From Mrakia gelida (Eukaryota > Basidiomycota > Tremellomycetes > Cystofilobasidiales > Mrakiaceae): 64,000 nt of DNA. A program made the position numbers and the translations under genes. The stretch is taken from NCBI GenBank assembly GCA_024345305.1, contig BRON01000006.1, forward strand, positions 186,001 to 250,000. The letters run 5' to 3'. The notes under the pieces are model-generated. The model saw only the letters and a program-made list of their open reading frames with translations, was not told where the DNA came from and did not search any database. Of the stretch, positions 11,922-21,675 are shown in pieces (positions within the stretch are counted from its first letter, which is position 1; the number at the start of each line of letters is the position of its first letter).

Positions 11922-13820
11922 CTTGAGTGCGAGGGAAGGGGAGGAAAGAGGAAAGAAGAGGAGGAGGAGGAGAGCTCGAACGAGAGAGCGAGAGGTGTCG
12001 AAAGAGCGAGGTGGTGGTTGGAGGTCGGCAGTTGACTCGCAAACCGTTGGGAAAAAGACGGGGGACGGAAAAAGAAGACTAGCGAAGGGGCCGCAGACAG
12101 CAAATCTGTGGGAGGATTTGATCCTTGAGCATTTGAAGGAGGTTGAGAGTTGAAAGAGTCGAGTTGGCCCCCCTTCTCTCCCCCCGACCTCCCCGATCGA
12201 CTCCAGGTTTGTTCGATTTAATCTTCGCCATGCAGCTCACCTCCTTCATCATATCTACAACTCGGTGCTGGAAGTCTGCTATCAAAATGTCGGTGCGAAC
12301 CAGGGAGTCGTTCAAGAGATCTCGAAGGAAAGAGGAGAGACGCGTCGCCGCGACTTTTTTCTCGCTCCTGCGTTTCGACTCTGACCTCGATCTGGTGACC
12401 AGTCCCAGCGATCCTCGACCTCCACTCCAATACGAAAACCGCTGACCTGGCTCCCACCGTCGCTGTGACTCGTCGGCGAACGGAAAAAGATTATCGAGCC
12501 ACGAAGAAAGTCAGCAGTCGTCGAAGAAGTCCGAAAACCTTCACGACTCGTCACTTTCGACGGCACCGAGCACGGGCAGCACTGAGAGCGGCCTCCTTGA
12601 AGCATGAAACAGGACGATGAGGTCAGGCTGGAACGGTAGCGGATGAGAAAACGGGCCTCTCGCGTGCGTTCGAGACTCGAACTCGGCGCGTCTGGAAAAG
12701 ACGTCTCCCTCTCGCTCTTCCTGGACCAGCGAAAAGTGTTAGACTGGTATCAGCCAAACCGCGAGAGACTTCTGCTTCACTTCAGAAAGCCATCTACCCA
12801 GAAACCAAACGAGGAAAAGACGAGGAGCGTTCAGACAGAAAACCGCGTCGTCGAACTCTCGACCTCCTCGCTGAGTCTTCCTCCCCGCCTCCTCTTCGTT
12901 CCTGCCACGAGCCAGCTTATCTCTAGTTGGAGATGCGAGTTGGATTCAGCGGCTCTCGGAATGCTCACCAAGCAAGATCTGTGGTGGAGAAGGAGGAGGA
13001 TTTGAGAGGATTTGAGAGAAGGGGTAGGAGTTGTCAAACCGAGCGAGGTCGGATTTTCAGATCCGACTCCGTTGGCCTGGACCTGAGACTCGGAGCTCAT
13101 CTACCTTTTCTCCTTCCTTCGAACACTCCCTTTGATCACTTTCACTGTTAGAGGAAGCTGATGAGGGTACGTTGGACGACGTGAGAAGGTGTAGGAGGAA
13201 GTCGTCGTACTGAAAGAGGACGAGCTATTTGCGTCCGCTACCGTCGAGTGCGAGACGAAGACGCGTCGAGCTTGCTTTGTAGGATCAGACCTGGCTAGGG
13301 AGACGGCACAAGCTCGATGCACGCCGATGACAGGAGATGGACGGCGACAGAGCTCTGCGAGGTGATGAAAAGATGATGGAGTCGATGAAGCGACGCGAGC
13401 GAGCAGAAGTCGAGATCAACGCTTTCGACGGCGGACGAAGACCAGAGAAACCATCCCATGTGATAGACGAAGGCGGCGGTCGTGACGTAAGAGATCCGAG
13501 GTGTTGCTGACCGAGGGAAGAGGAGAAAGGAGAAGGAGCGACGCGTCAGGAACGAAGTGCGACGAAGGGAAGGGGAGAGGTTGCGCTCACGTTCGATTCG
13601 AAAGAAGAGGAACGGCCGAGCAGTTGTGGTCGATAGAGGGATCGTCGTAGAGGTAATGGGTGGAAGTCGGGGCTGGTCCGCGAGTGAGGTAAAGGTCCGA
13701 GGAAACTGGAGGAGGACGCGTCGCGAAGAAGAAAGGAAGGAAGGAGGCGTGAGCAACTTGACTCGATTGAGGCGCAACCTCGTAAGGGAGATCGAAAGGG
13801 AGACTGGGGATGGTGCTCAC
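11922..13820. other. Unassigned 1.9 kb; possible small intron-split minus-strand gene
   Basis: No recognisable family. On the minus strand, an ATG at 13100 opens MSSESQVQANGVGSENPTS up to a possible GTGAGC donor near 12965. A TCTAAC branch and CCAG acceptor lie near 12727. Short plausible exon pieces follow, including EAALSAARARCRRK (about 12600) and LLNDSLVRTDILIADF continuing QHRVVDMMKE (about 12315-12240) before another GTGAGC. The helical character of the last piece suggests a small coiled-coil protein, but no joined model stays open with confidence. The part from 13110 to 13820 may also hold decayed 3' exons of PPR-like copy A. GACGCGTC occurs at 12339, 13260, 13540 and 13715, as it does in introns elsewhere, which suggests transcribed intron-like sequence. 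Confidence 0.25.
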
Positions 13821-15469
13821 TCGACGGTTTATATCCTGACCGCTGCCTCCCACGTCCCCCCCCCCCCCACCCCCCCTTGATCTTCTCCTCGAAACGATCA
13901 AACTCCTCCCAGCTGAACACACGAAGACTGCTACCAAGAGGGTGCTTGACGATCTTTATGCCTTGCGTGAGGGCCAGGGGTGGATTGGTGGTGGGGTCGA
14001 GTATCAGGTGCAGCTTGTTCTTCACTGAGATGGTCGAAGTGTCCGCATCGGGCGAGAGCGTGGTTGTAGACGCGGTGGTTCGTCTCGTTGAAATCGAATC
14101 CACTGGTTCGAAGGTCCTCCCATGTCGCGAGAGCTCGAGGGAGGGATCCACTGGAGACGGAGAGAAAAAAGCGACGCGTCAAAACAGTAGTCTCTCTTGC
14201 TTCTTCGTAACTTCTGGGCGACAAAATATCGCTCTCTACTCACCTGAATCCACAAGCGTCGAAGTACTGTATCGAAGAGGACGATTAAAGAGTCAACGTT
14301 CTGCGTCGAAGAAAAGAGGACGCGTCGACGAGGGAAAGACGAAAGACTCACCACTGAAACAGATCTTTGGTTGATCCCCACTCCTCCCTCCGACCTCAGC
14401 AGCTTCCAAACTTCCTCCACTTCCTCAAACGCACTTCCCCACTTGTAGGAGTCCATCAGCGAGGTGCAGCTCCGAACGGTGAAGACGTCCTCATCGACCT
14501 CCTTCATCGCCTGATGGATCGCTCGAACGGCGTCGAGGTGTTGAAGACGAAGGGATTCCAGCTCCGCGAGGACGTTGGGAAGGGGTGCTGCTGCTGCCGG
14601 ATCGAGCCGTCGTCGATCTTGGGTGTAGCGACGAGCGTAGACCTCGAGAAGGCCGACGAGAGGGTTCTTGGATCGGCTGAAGGAGAGTCGAAGTCGAGCC
14701 TGGTTGGCGAGGAGGAAATGGAGGATCGGATCCGGATGTGGGCGAGGTTGAAGACGAAGAAGCAGAGTAACGAGTTTTTGAGCTCCAAAGTAGACCAACA
14801 TACTGACTCCCCCGCCCCGTTGCTTCTCCTCCGTGACGCGAAACATCCAACTCGCGACGTCGACCCCTCCCTCCAAGCTGCTCGCCCCCTCCATCAACCT
14901 CCGCGCCAGTTCCTCTACCTCTTCCTTCGTACTCGTCACCTCCAACGAAGCCTCTCCAGAAACCAGGGCGACCAGATCTGCCGAAGCAGCACGAGGCGAC
15001 GAGGGGTTCATTTCGCGGTCTCGAAGGGCGGAGAGGAAGGAGGTAGAAGTGGTGTAGGGAGCAAGGGTTCGTTGGGAAGGAGATCGTCGGTGGCGAGAAA
15101 GGGGCGGGGATTCCAAAGTGGGTTTGTGATGGGGAGAAAGTTGGAGGAGGTCTCGTTGGGGGGAAGGAAGAGGGGAGGAGGTCGACTTCGTTTTGGAATC
15201 GAGGAGGGGAGGAGGAGTGGCCTTCAAGAGCGCAAAAAGAGCAGCGGGAGTGAGCTACCTTGCATACAGGCAATTTTGAGACTGATAGAGAGGCTCACAG
15301 AGGTTGGATCGTATGCGAAGAACTGAGACGACGTGCTTGGGGGAGGGTCCCGAAGATCGACCGGGTCGAGAGGTGAGCTCGACTTGAATCGAAGGAGGTC
15401 TCCGATCCTCGTTGTCCTTCCTGCGAGTCCAGCGAGAGTCCTTCCAAGCGACGAAGTCGAGAGAAGCAT
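13821..15469 (-). pseudogene. PPR-like mitochondrial family, copy A (frameshifted in exon 4)
   Basis: Exon 1 (15469-15299, 57 codons) encodes a mitochondrial-type presequence (MLLSTSSLGRTLAGLAGRTT). Exon 2 (15221-14352, 290 codons) is fully open and carries the family core: TSTKEEVEELARRLMEGASS, FLLANQARLRLSFSRSKNPL, RRYTQDRRRLDP, LESLRLQHLDAVRAIHQAMK and the PPR-like helix pair ending SEGGVGINQRS. Exon 3 is the 23-nt microexon (14266-14244). Exon 4 starts at 14150 with SGSLPRALATWEDLRTSGF, then lacks four codons and gains one base near 14001-14020 relative to the other copies. The normal frame ends at a stop soon after, while the homologous text (TTNPPLALTQGIKIV) continues in the next frame. 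A C13-A-C7 run at 13856-13876 follows. It is probably a pseudogene or a C-terminally truncated protein. Confidence 0.72.
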
Positions 15470-15867
15470 CGCGGTCGTCCGATTCCCGTCGAAGAGGGTG
15501 GGAAAGGAGGGGAAGAAGAGGCTGGGGCGAGGGTGAGGGATGGGAGGGAAGAAGGAGGAAGGACCGTCGACTTTTTGAGCTCGAGCTCGCACTTTCTCGT
15601 CCTTCCTCGACGTGACCCGTCGTCCATGAGAAGCCTCGTTTTTTTTTTTGTCCAATCGCTTCTTATCTGCCACCTCCCCTTGTTCGAAGTTGGCCTAGAC
15701 ACAAGAATCAGCCGAAGATCCACCAGCGTCGCTTCAGGCTGAAACCTCATCCTTCCCGCACCCCCGTCTCACCCACCTCGTCCCTCCCCGTCTTCTCTCC
15801 TTCCTTCCGAAATCCTCTCCTCTGCCCTTTCCCTTCCAACCAACACTCCCAAACCGACGTCTTCAAC

Positions 15868-18059
15868 ATGCTCCTCAACCTTCTCCCCGTTTTCTTACTA
15901 GCCGAGGTCATGGCGGTCGTTCAGGCAGCTCCTCTCTTGCAAGAGGGAGTGAAGAGCTTGTTCGATCGAGGAGGAGGAGGAGGTCATTCTTGGGGAGGTC
16001 TAGCACGAAGGGGAGCTCAGATGCCAGAGATTGGAAGTGCCGGTGAGTCCACGCACGGGTTTCCTATCGTCCCGTCTGAGAGCTGAAGGAGGGAGTGAAG
16101 CTTGGGGAAGGTGGCAGCATCGAGAGGGAGGGAAAGGAAAGAGAGGAGGATGTTGAGCTCGACTCGTTCCTCCCTCCCTCTTCCCTCTACATCCCCCTAC
16201 ATCCGAAGAAGTCCTCCAATCTTTCATCACACTCTACAACAGCCACTGACTCGTCTCTTCCTCTTCTCGTCCCACTCTCATCAGAATGGAAAGCCCTCTA
16301 TCCTCCTCTCGACGTTCCTCCCACCGACATGCCTCAAGCCTGGCTCGACGCACTCAGAGCAGTCGAAGCTGCAGGTCTCATCCCTTCTCCTTCTATCAAC
16401 CCGATATCTACCCTTTGGCCCGATGGATCGTGAGTCCCCTGTCTAGCCTGGACGATCTCGCGCGGCTTCAGCTCGACGTCTCTTTCGCGACGCGTCCTGA
16501 CCATTCTTCTTACTCATCTTCCCCCGCAGACGTTCCTACGGAGACCTCTCGGGAGTCAGTCCTGAGATCTGCAACAACGGACTGGGATGTGGTTCGCCGC
16601 TAGACACGTCGGTAGCTCCAGAGGGAATGCTCGGAGTGAGTCGATCTCCTTGCCTCGTCGAAACCCCAACCGCCTCTGACAATCCACCTTCGATTCGGCC
16701 AGGTATCTCAAGACGACGGACCTCTCGGACCTGGAGTGCGACTCTACGAGTACTTCGAAGCCCAGAACATCTCCGCAACTCATTTCTATGTTGGGTGAGC
16801 ATCCCACGTTTACCTGCTCACGTCGAGCCTCCTACTGACATTCCCTTCCCGTCTTCCAGGTCCAACGTCGTTCGAAACTATGGAATCTTCCTCCAAGCGC
16901 GAAATATCCCCGGTCAGCACTTCGCCGTTCACACTTGGAGTCACCAGTACACGACCTCTCTCACGAACGAGCAGGTCGTCGCCGAGGTTTGTCGATTCCT
17001 CCCTTCGCCAGCAGCAGGTCTTCAACGAAATGACGCGTCCTGACCTTCGGTCTTGCTTCAGATCGGCTGGACGATGCAGATCCTCGCCGACAACAACTTC
17101 GGTCTGATCCCAGCTCACTGGAGACCTCGTCAGTTCGCCTTCTCGCGCCTTCCCTCGAGCCACGATTCTGACTGATCTCCGTTTCGTTTCCCCTCGTCCA
17201 GCTTACGGAGACGTCGATAACCGTGTTCGAGCCATCGCTAGAGAGGTATTCGGACTCAAGACGATCACTTGGAACCCAGGTTAGTGCAAGAGTTGATTCT
17301 TTCGTTTTCGTCCGAGTTGAGAGTTGACGCGACCGCTCTTCGTCCTCAGACCCCCAAGACTACTTCATCCACGTGGGTCTCAAGGCCAAGCAAGCTGTCA
17401 AAGGTGAATATCTTTCTATTCATCCATCCTCGACCCCTTACTGACGCTCTCGCCTGTCCTTCTTTCGTTCAGACGAGTACGAAGCTCGAGTCCGAGGACC
17501 GAAGTCACCTGGATTGATTCCTCTCGAACACGTTACTTCTGTCGAGGCTGTTGATGGTGAGTCCACTAGGCTCCGACTTTTGCGCCGTATACCCCAGTAC
17601 TGATCATCAACCCGCTCTTCCTCCAGTCTTCATTGAGACCTACCCTCTCTTCCTCTCCGAAGGATGGAACGTCACCAACATCGTTCGTCGCCTCTCTTTT
17701 TCCTCCTACCACCCTCTTCCTTTCCCTTTTTCTTGCTAACGCGATGCTTTTCTCCTGATTCTCTCTCTCAGCCCGATCTCTGGTCCGAAGCCTGGTACAA
17801 GAACTCCCACTCCGGCGATCTCTCGACGCGTCTCACTCCAGGAATCTCCATCGTCTCACCTCGCCTTCCCGATGGCTCCTTTGTTGCCGTAGCTTCAGGA
17901 GGAGCATCCGCTGCTGGAGATCTAGGATGGGGACGCCTTTTGCTGTGGTCCGGAGTGCTCGTGGGAGCTGTGGGAGCGTGGAGAGGGAGGAGTGGGCGGG
18001 TCGGGGTGCTCGTCGGAGCACTCGCGATTTGGGGACTCGTTTCGACGTGGAAGAATTAG
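15868..18059 (+). CDS. Chitin deacetylase, GPI-anchored type (NodB polysaccharide deacetylase)
   Basis: Removes N-acetyl groups from chitin to give chitosan in the cell wall (carbohydrate esterase family 4). The product has an N-terminal signal peptide ([20 protein letters not shown]). After a linker comes [20 protein letters not shown], then the NodB domain: motif 1 [10 protein letters not shown] with both aspartates, the metal-binding [15 protein letters not shown] (motif 2), and [17 protein letters not shown] (motif 3). The C-terminus has a Ser/Gly/Ala stretch followed by a hydrophobic tail ([17 protein letters not shown]), as for a GPI signal. The length and order fit basidiomycete Cda proteins. 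Two introns carry GACGCGTC immediately before CTGACC (16489 and 17032). The stop is at 18057-18059. It diverges from PPR-like copy A, whose start is only 400 bases away. Confidence 0.9.
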
Positions 18060-18336
18060 ATCAGATCGTCTCGTTTTTGATACCTCTCCTTTACATCTCT
18101 CTCGGTATACATTGATTCTTAGTTTGGGAAGATTTTCTGCCACCGAAAGCTCGTCATTTCGACTCGACGAGTCGTTGCTAGCTCAGCAGACCTCCCTCCC
18201 CTCCTTCAACCCAACCCCCCACCCTCTGCTTCTCTCGAGAAGATGCTGGCCTCTCCATAAAGCAACCCCTCCAGGCCGACGAAACAGATCCTCTTGATAC
18301 CTTTGTCTCTCGCCTACCCTCTCCCTACCCCCCTCG

Positions 18337-19440
18337 ATGTCGATCTTGCTTCTTCCTCAAGAGGTTCTCGAGCCCATCCTCCACCTGGCCATCCGACCTT
18401 CGACGACGGAGGGAGCTTCGATCCTGCTGGTCTGCACACTCTGGCACAACCTCGGGAGGGAGAAGCTATACGAGCATGTCACAGTGAGCTGTTTCATTCT
18501 TCGATCATCGTGTGGCGAAGAGGAGAGAAGGGAAACCAGAAACGAGTCGAGCTGACAGACCTCCCTTCCCTCCCCTCCGACCTCTCTCCCTTCTCAGCTC
18601 TCCAGTCAAGCAGCCTACGACTCCTACTTCCTCCTCGGTGGATCCAAAGCCTCTTGGCGACCCTTGGCTCAAGCTCAGCGCTCTCTCGACTACCAGAACC
18701 TCCGCTCCCTCCACCTTCGATTCGGACCCCTCACCAAGCTTCCCTTCTCCCTCTCCTCTTCCAACCCTTCCCCTCCCTACCTCCCTCGCTTCCCAAACCT
18801 GAAACTCATCCACCTCGACCTCGCCAAGGGATCTTCGTACCTCTCCTGTCGTCCCAAACCAATGGCCAGAAGAGTGGCGAAGTTGATGGGCGGGTTCAGC
18901 CCTGAGACCATGCTCGTCGCCAGGAGCAGCTCTGCTGAGATCAGTTTGAGTGCTGTAATGCCTCATCATCTTCGGAGGACGAAGTACCTGCTGCTGGCGA
19001 GTCATCATATCTCGCATCTGCCGTCGTTGACTCCTCAGAGCTGTCCGGCCATGATCAAGAGTGAGTAGTCTCTCGTCGCTCGTCTCGATTCCCCGCCTCG
19101 CAACTCTTCGTTCGAGCTCACAAGCTGACCTGTTCGCCTTCCGCTTCCTCGTTGCCCAGTCCGAGTCATACCATACCCAGCAGTCCGTACGCGAGACCTC
19201 AAGATCCTCTGCCTTGGCTTGAGAGGAGGAGGAGTTCGAGTCGAGGTTCGATGGGTTCGGAGGAAGGAGGAGAACTGGTGGGATCGAGAGATGAGGGAGG
19301 GTATGGAAGTTGAGGTGGGACTGGCGAGGGAGGCTGGAGAGGAGTGGGTTAAGTGTGTGGAGCTGCTGAGGGAGGGTGAGGACGAGGAGGAAGGGGACAC
19401 GCTGGTGCTGGAGAGGGAGAAGGACGAAGACGAGGATTGA
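18337..19440 (+). CDS. F-box-like protein of unknown target
   Basis: Three exons. The product starts MSILLLPQEVLEPILHLAIR, with an ILLVCTLWHNLGREKLYEHV segment that resembles the L-P-x-E-hydrophobic pattern plus C-x-x-W-x-x-L of F-box domains in fungal proteins. The middle part (SLDYQNLRSLHLRFGPL, PNLKLIHLDL) has leucine-spaced strands, as in degenerate leucine-rich regions that follow F-boxes. The C-terminus is very acidic (EGEDEEEGDTLVLEREKDED). Its role would be a substrate adaptor for an SCF ubiquitin ligase. That is inferred from the N-terminal pattern only, and the target is unknown. The stop is at 19438-19440. It overlaps no neighbour and runs in the same direction as the chitin deacetylase upstream. 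Confidence 0.6.
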
Positions 19441-19982
19441 ACGACACCTAAGTGAGTCTCGTCGCTCTCCTAGGTCCTAAGGTGGAGCTGGTACCGTAGC
19501 GCTAAAAAAATCCTCGCTGACCTGAACATTTCGTCTCTGCTCTTGTTCTTCTCTCAGCAACGACGAGCCGTCTACTCGCTCGTCGCTCTCATCGTCCGCC
19601 GTCGCAGGCTTTCAGCTCTTCCTCCTTCGGGAGCTTCGACGTTCGCTGTGTATCACTATGTTGCTAGCTTAGTAGGTTGCACGTTCGCGGTCGTAGTCCT
19701 TTGGTGTTGAAAGGTGGAGGAGGTCTCGAAGCACAACAAGCGGGCTGAGCGTGTCGGGACGCGTCGTCCGCCGCCCGCTGCCCCGTTCGACTCGATTTTT
19801 TGACACGAACCTAGCTTTACTTGATATGTCACTCGTCACCGCTACTCAACAGCGCAAGTCAACGAAAGTACGAAGAGGAAAGCCTTCTTCCGTTCCGATT
19901 TCAGGTCTGCGCCCGAACCTCTTCTCGCCGCCGCGAGGGTGCAGCCTTCGTCCTCCCAACTCCATCCCCACTTTCCACCATC
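19441..19982 (+). other. Intergenic / 5' leader of COX2B
   Basis: 540 bases without a recognised protein. It includes a CTGACC...CTCTCAG sequence ending at about 19558 that looks like an intron in the F-box 3' untranslated region, one GACGCGTC at 19758, and the CT-rich leader before the COX2B start at 19983. Confidence 0.4.
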
Positions 19983-21318
19983 ATGTTCGCCTCCCGTCTC
20001 GCTTCTGTCGCCAAGACCGTCCCCGCCAGGGTACGTCCCATCGCCTCCCTCCTTCAAAGAGTCTGGTTCGAGGACTTGTAGGAGTGGAAGGAAGGCGAAA
20101 CCAATCAGCTCACATCTCTCTCATCCCTTCCTTTCTTGTTCCCTTCGTCCCCTCCCCAGGCCTTCTCTTCCACCCCTCGATCGGCTCCTTCTGCTGCCAT
20201 CGTCGGAAACTCTATGCTCGCTGCCTCCGGAGCGTGAGTTCGATCTACCATTATCTTGTTGGAGGATGGGAGGGGAGGCAGGAAGGGGAGGGGGACGAAT
20301 GCGAAAGGGAAGGACGAGCTGACCTTTCTCGTCGGATCGAAATCAAACAGGTTCGCTGCCTACAACCTCAACAACTACCTCAACGAGAAGAACCTTACCC
20401 TCAAGGAGCTCGCTGCCTCCGCCAAGACGTATGTACTCGTTCAGTTCGATATCGGGGAGAAAGGGAAGAGGAGCCGACCTTTGGAGTGAGCTGACCTCGT
20501 CCTCTTCCTTCTTCTTCCCCCTCCTTCCTATCACGTTGTATCCATCCTCCTCGTTCAACCATCCCCCATCGACAACCTCACTCTTCTCTCCACCCATGGA
20601 TACCCAACCGCCTCATCTTTCATCTCCACCACCACCAACTCCCACCCTTTCCTTCTGTCCAAAACTCCTTCGACGAACGCTTTCAGCAACCTCGGATCCC
20701 TTACCACCTCCCTCCTCGCCCACGCCGATGAGGTTGGAGTCTCGTTCGATTCCTACATGGTTCCCGATAACGAGATCGCGGACGGACAACCCCGACTCCT
20801 CGACGTTGACGCTCGAGTCGTCCTCCCCATCGAGACCCACACCAGGTTCATCCTTTCCTCGACCGACGTTATCCACGATTGGGCTGTCCCTTCCCTGGGT
20901 ATCAAGATGGACGCCATGCCCGGAAGGTTGAATCAGACCAGTACGCTCATCGAGAGGAAGGGTAAGTCTCTCCACCATCTATCATCGATTCCGGAGGAGT
21001 TCGGACGGGGAGGAAACAGACGAAGAAGAAGGCAGAGGGACGAGACCGAAACTGACGACCTCACCTCCTCCTCCTCCCTTCCTCTTCGAACAGGTCTCTT
21101 CTTCGGACAGTGCTCCGAGCTTTGTGGAGTCTACCACGGATTTATGCCTATCGGTGAGTCCTTTCTTGTCTGCTTGATTCCGACGGAGGAAATCTCACGA
21201 CTCCTGGGCTGACCGACTCCCTTCGTCTCGTTGGTTCGCTCGTTCTCGCTTCTCTCTCTCAGTCGTTGAGGCCGTTGAGCTCCCCGAGTACCTCGCTTGG
21301 CTTCTTGCCCAGGAGTAG
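19983..21318 (+). CDS. COX2B: Nuclear-encoded C-terminal half of cytochrome c oxidase subunit 2 (CuA domain)
   Basis: Six exons join cleanly (19983-20030, 20160-20233, 20351-20428, 20687-20961, 21094-21153, 21263-21318) into 591 nt, 196 residues. Residues 1-30 look like a mitochondrial presequence ([20 protein letters not shown]). A weakly hydrophobic linker follows ([18 protein letters not shown]). From residue 86 the sequence is unmistakable COX2 C-terminus: [77 protein letters not shown]. The six CuA ligands are present: His130, Cys165, Glu167, Cys169, His173, Met176. The two transmembrane helices and the WYW region of normal COX2 are absent, so the other half must come from elsewhere, presumably a truncated mitochondrial cox2. 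Tryptophan is encoded as TGG and introns are spliceosomal, so this is an adapted nuclear gene, not a stray mitochondrial fragment. MIC60 lies 360 bases downstream. Confidence 0.93.
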
Positions 21319-21675
21319 AAGGTTTCTTTTAGGTTCTCCGTTTCCGTTTGATCTTTGGGTAGTTCGTATTATAGTAAAGGAGGGAGAGATCAGGATGTCT
21401 AGTTCTTTCGCGGATCGTTCCGACGTCGTGGAGAGCGACGAGGGAAAGGGATTCCTACAGGCTCACCTGAATATCAGAAAAAGCGCCTCTACCGCGTGCA
21501 CCAGTCTGATCTCGAGCTCTGTCGACCTCGAGATCGAATCGTATAACAACCCAGGAAGGACGACCGAAAGGATGACGATCCGACAAGTCCGACTCCTCTT
21601 TCGCCTTCAACGTCGACCTCTCCTCCCCCCCCTTTTCCTTCTCTCCCTTCTCCTCTTCTCCGGGTGTTTCTCTAG
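21319..21675 (+). other. Intergenic between COX2B and MIC60
   Basis: Holds the COX2B 3' region (AT-richer near 21340-21390) and the CT-rich leader of MIC60. No other gene was seen. Confidence 0.45.

Noticed and set aside
19983..21318. COX2 fragment as a recent mitochondrial DNA insertion (NUMT)
   Set aside because: It has spliceosomal introns, a targeting sequence, nuclear-like base composition and TGG tryptophans, with an uninterrupted spliced frame.
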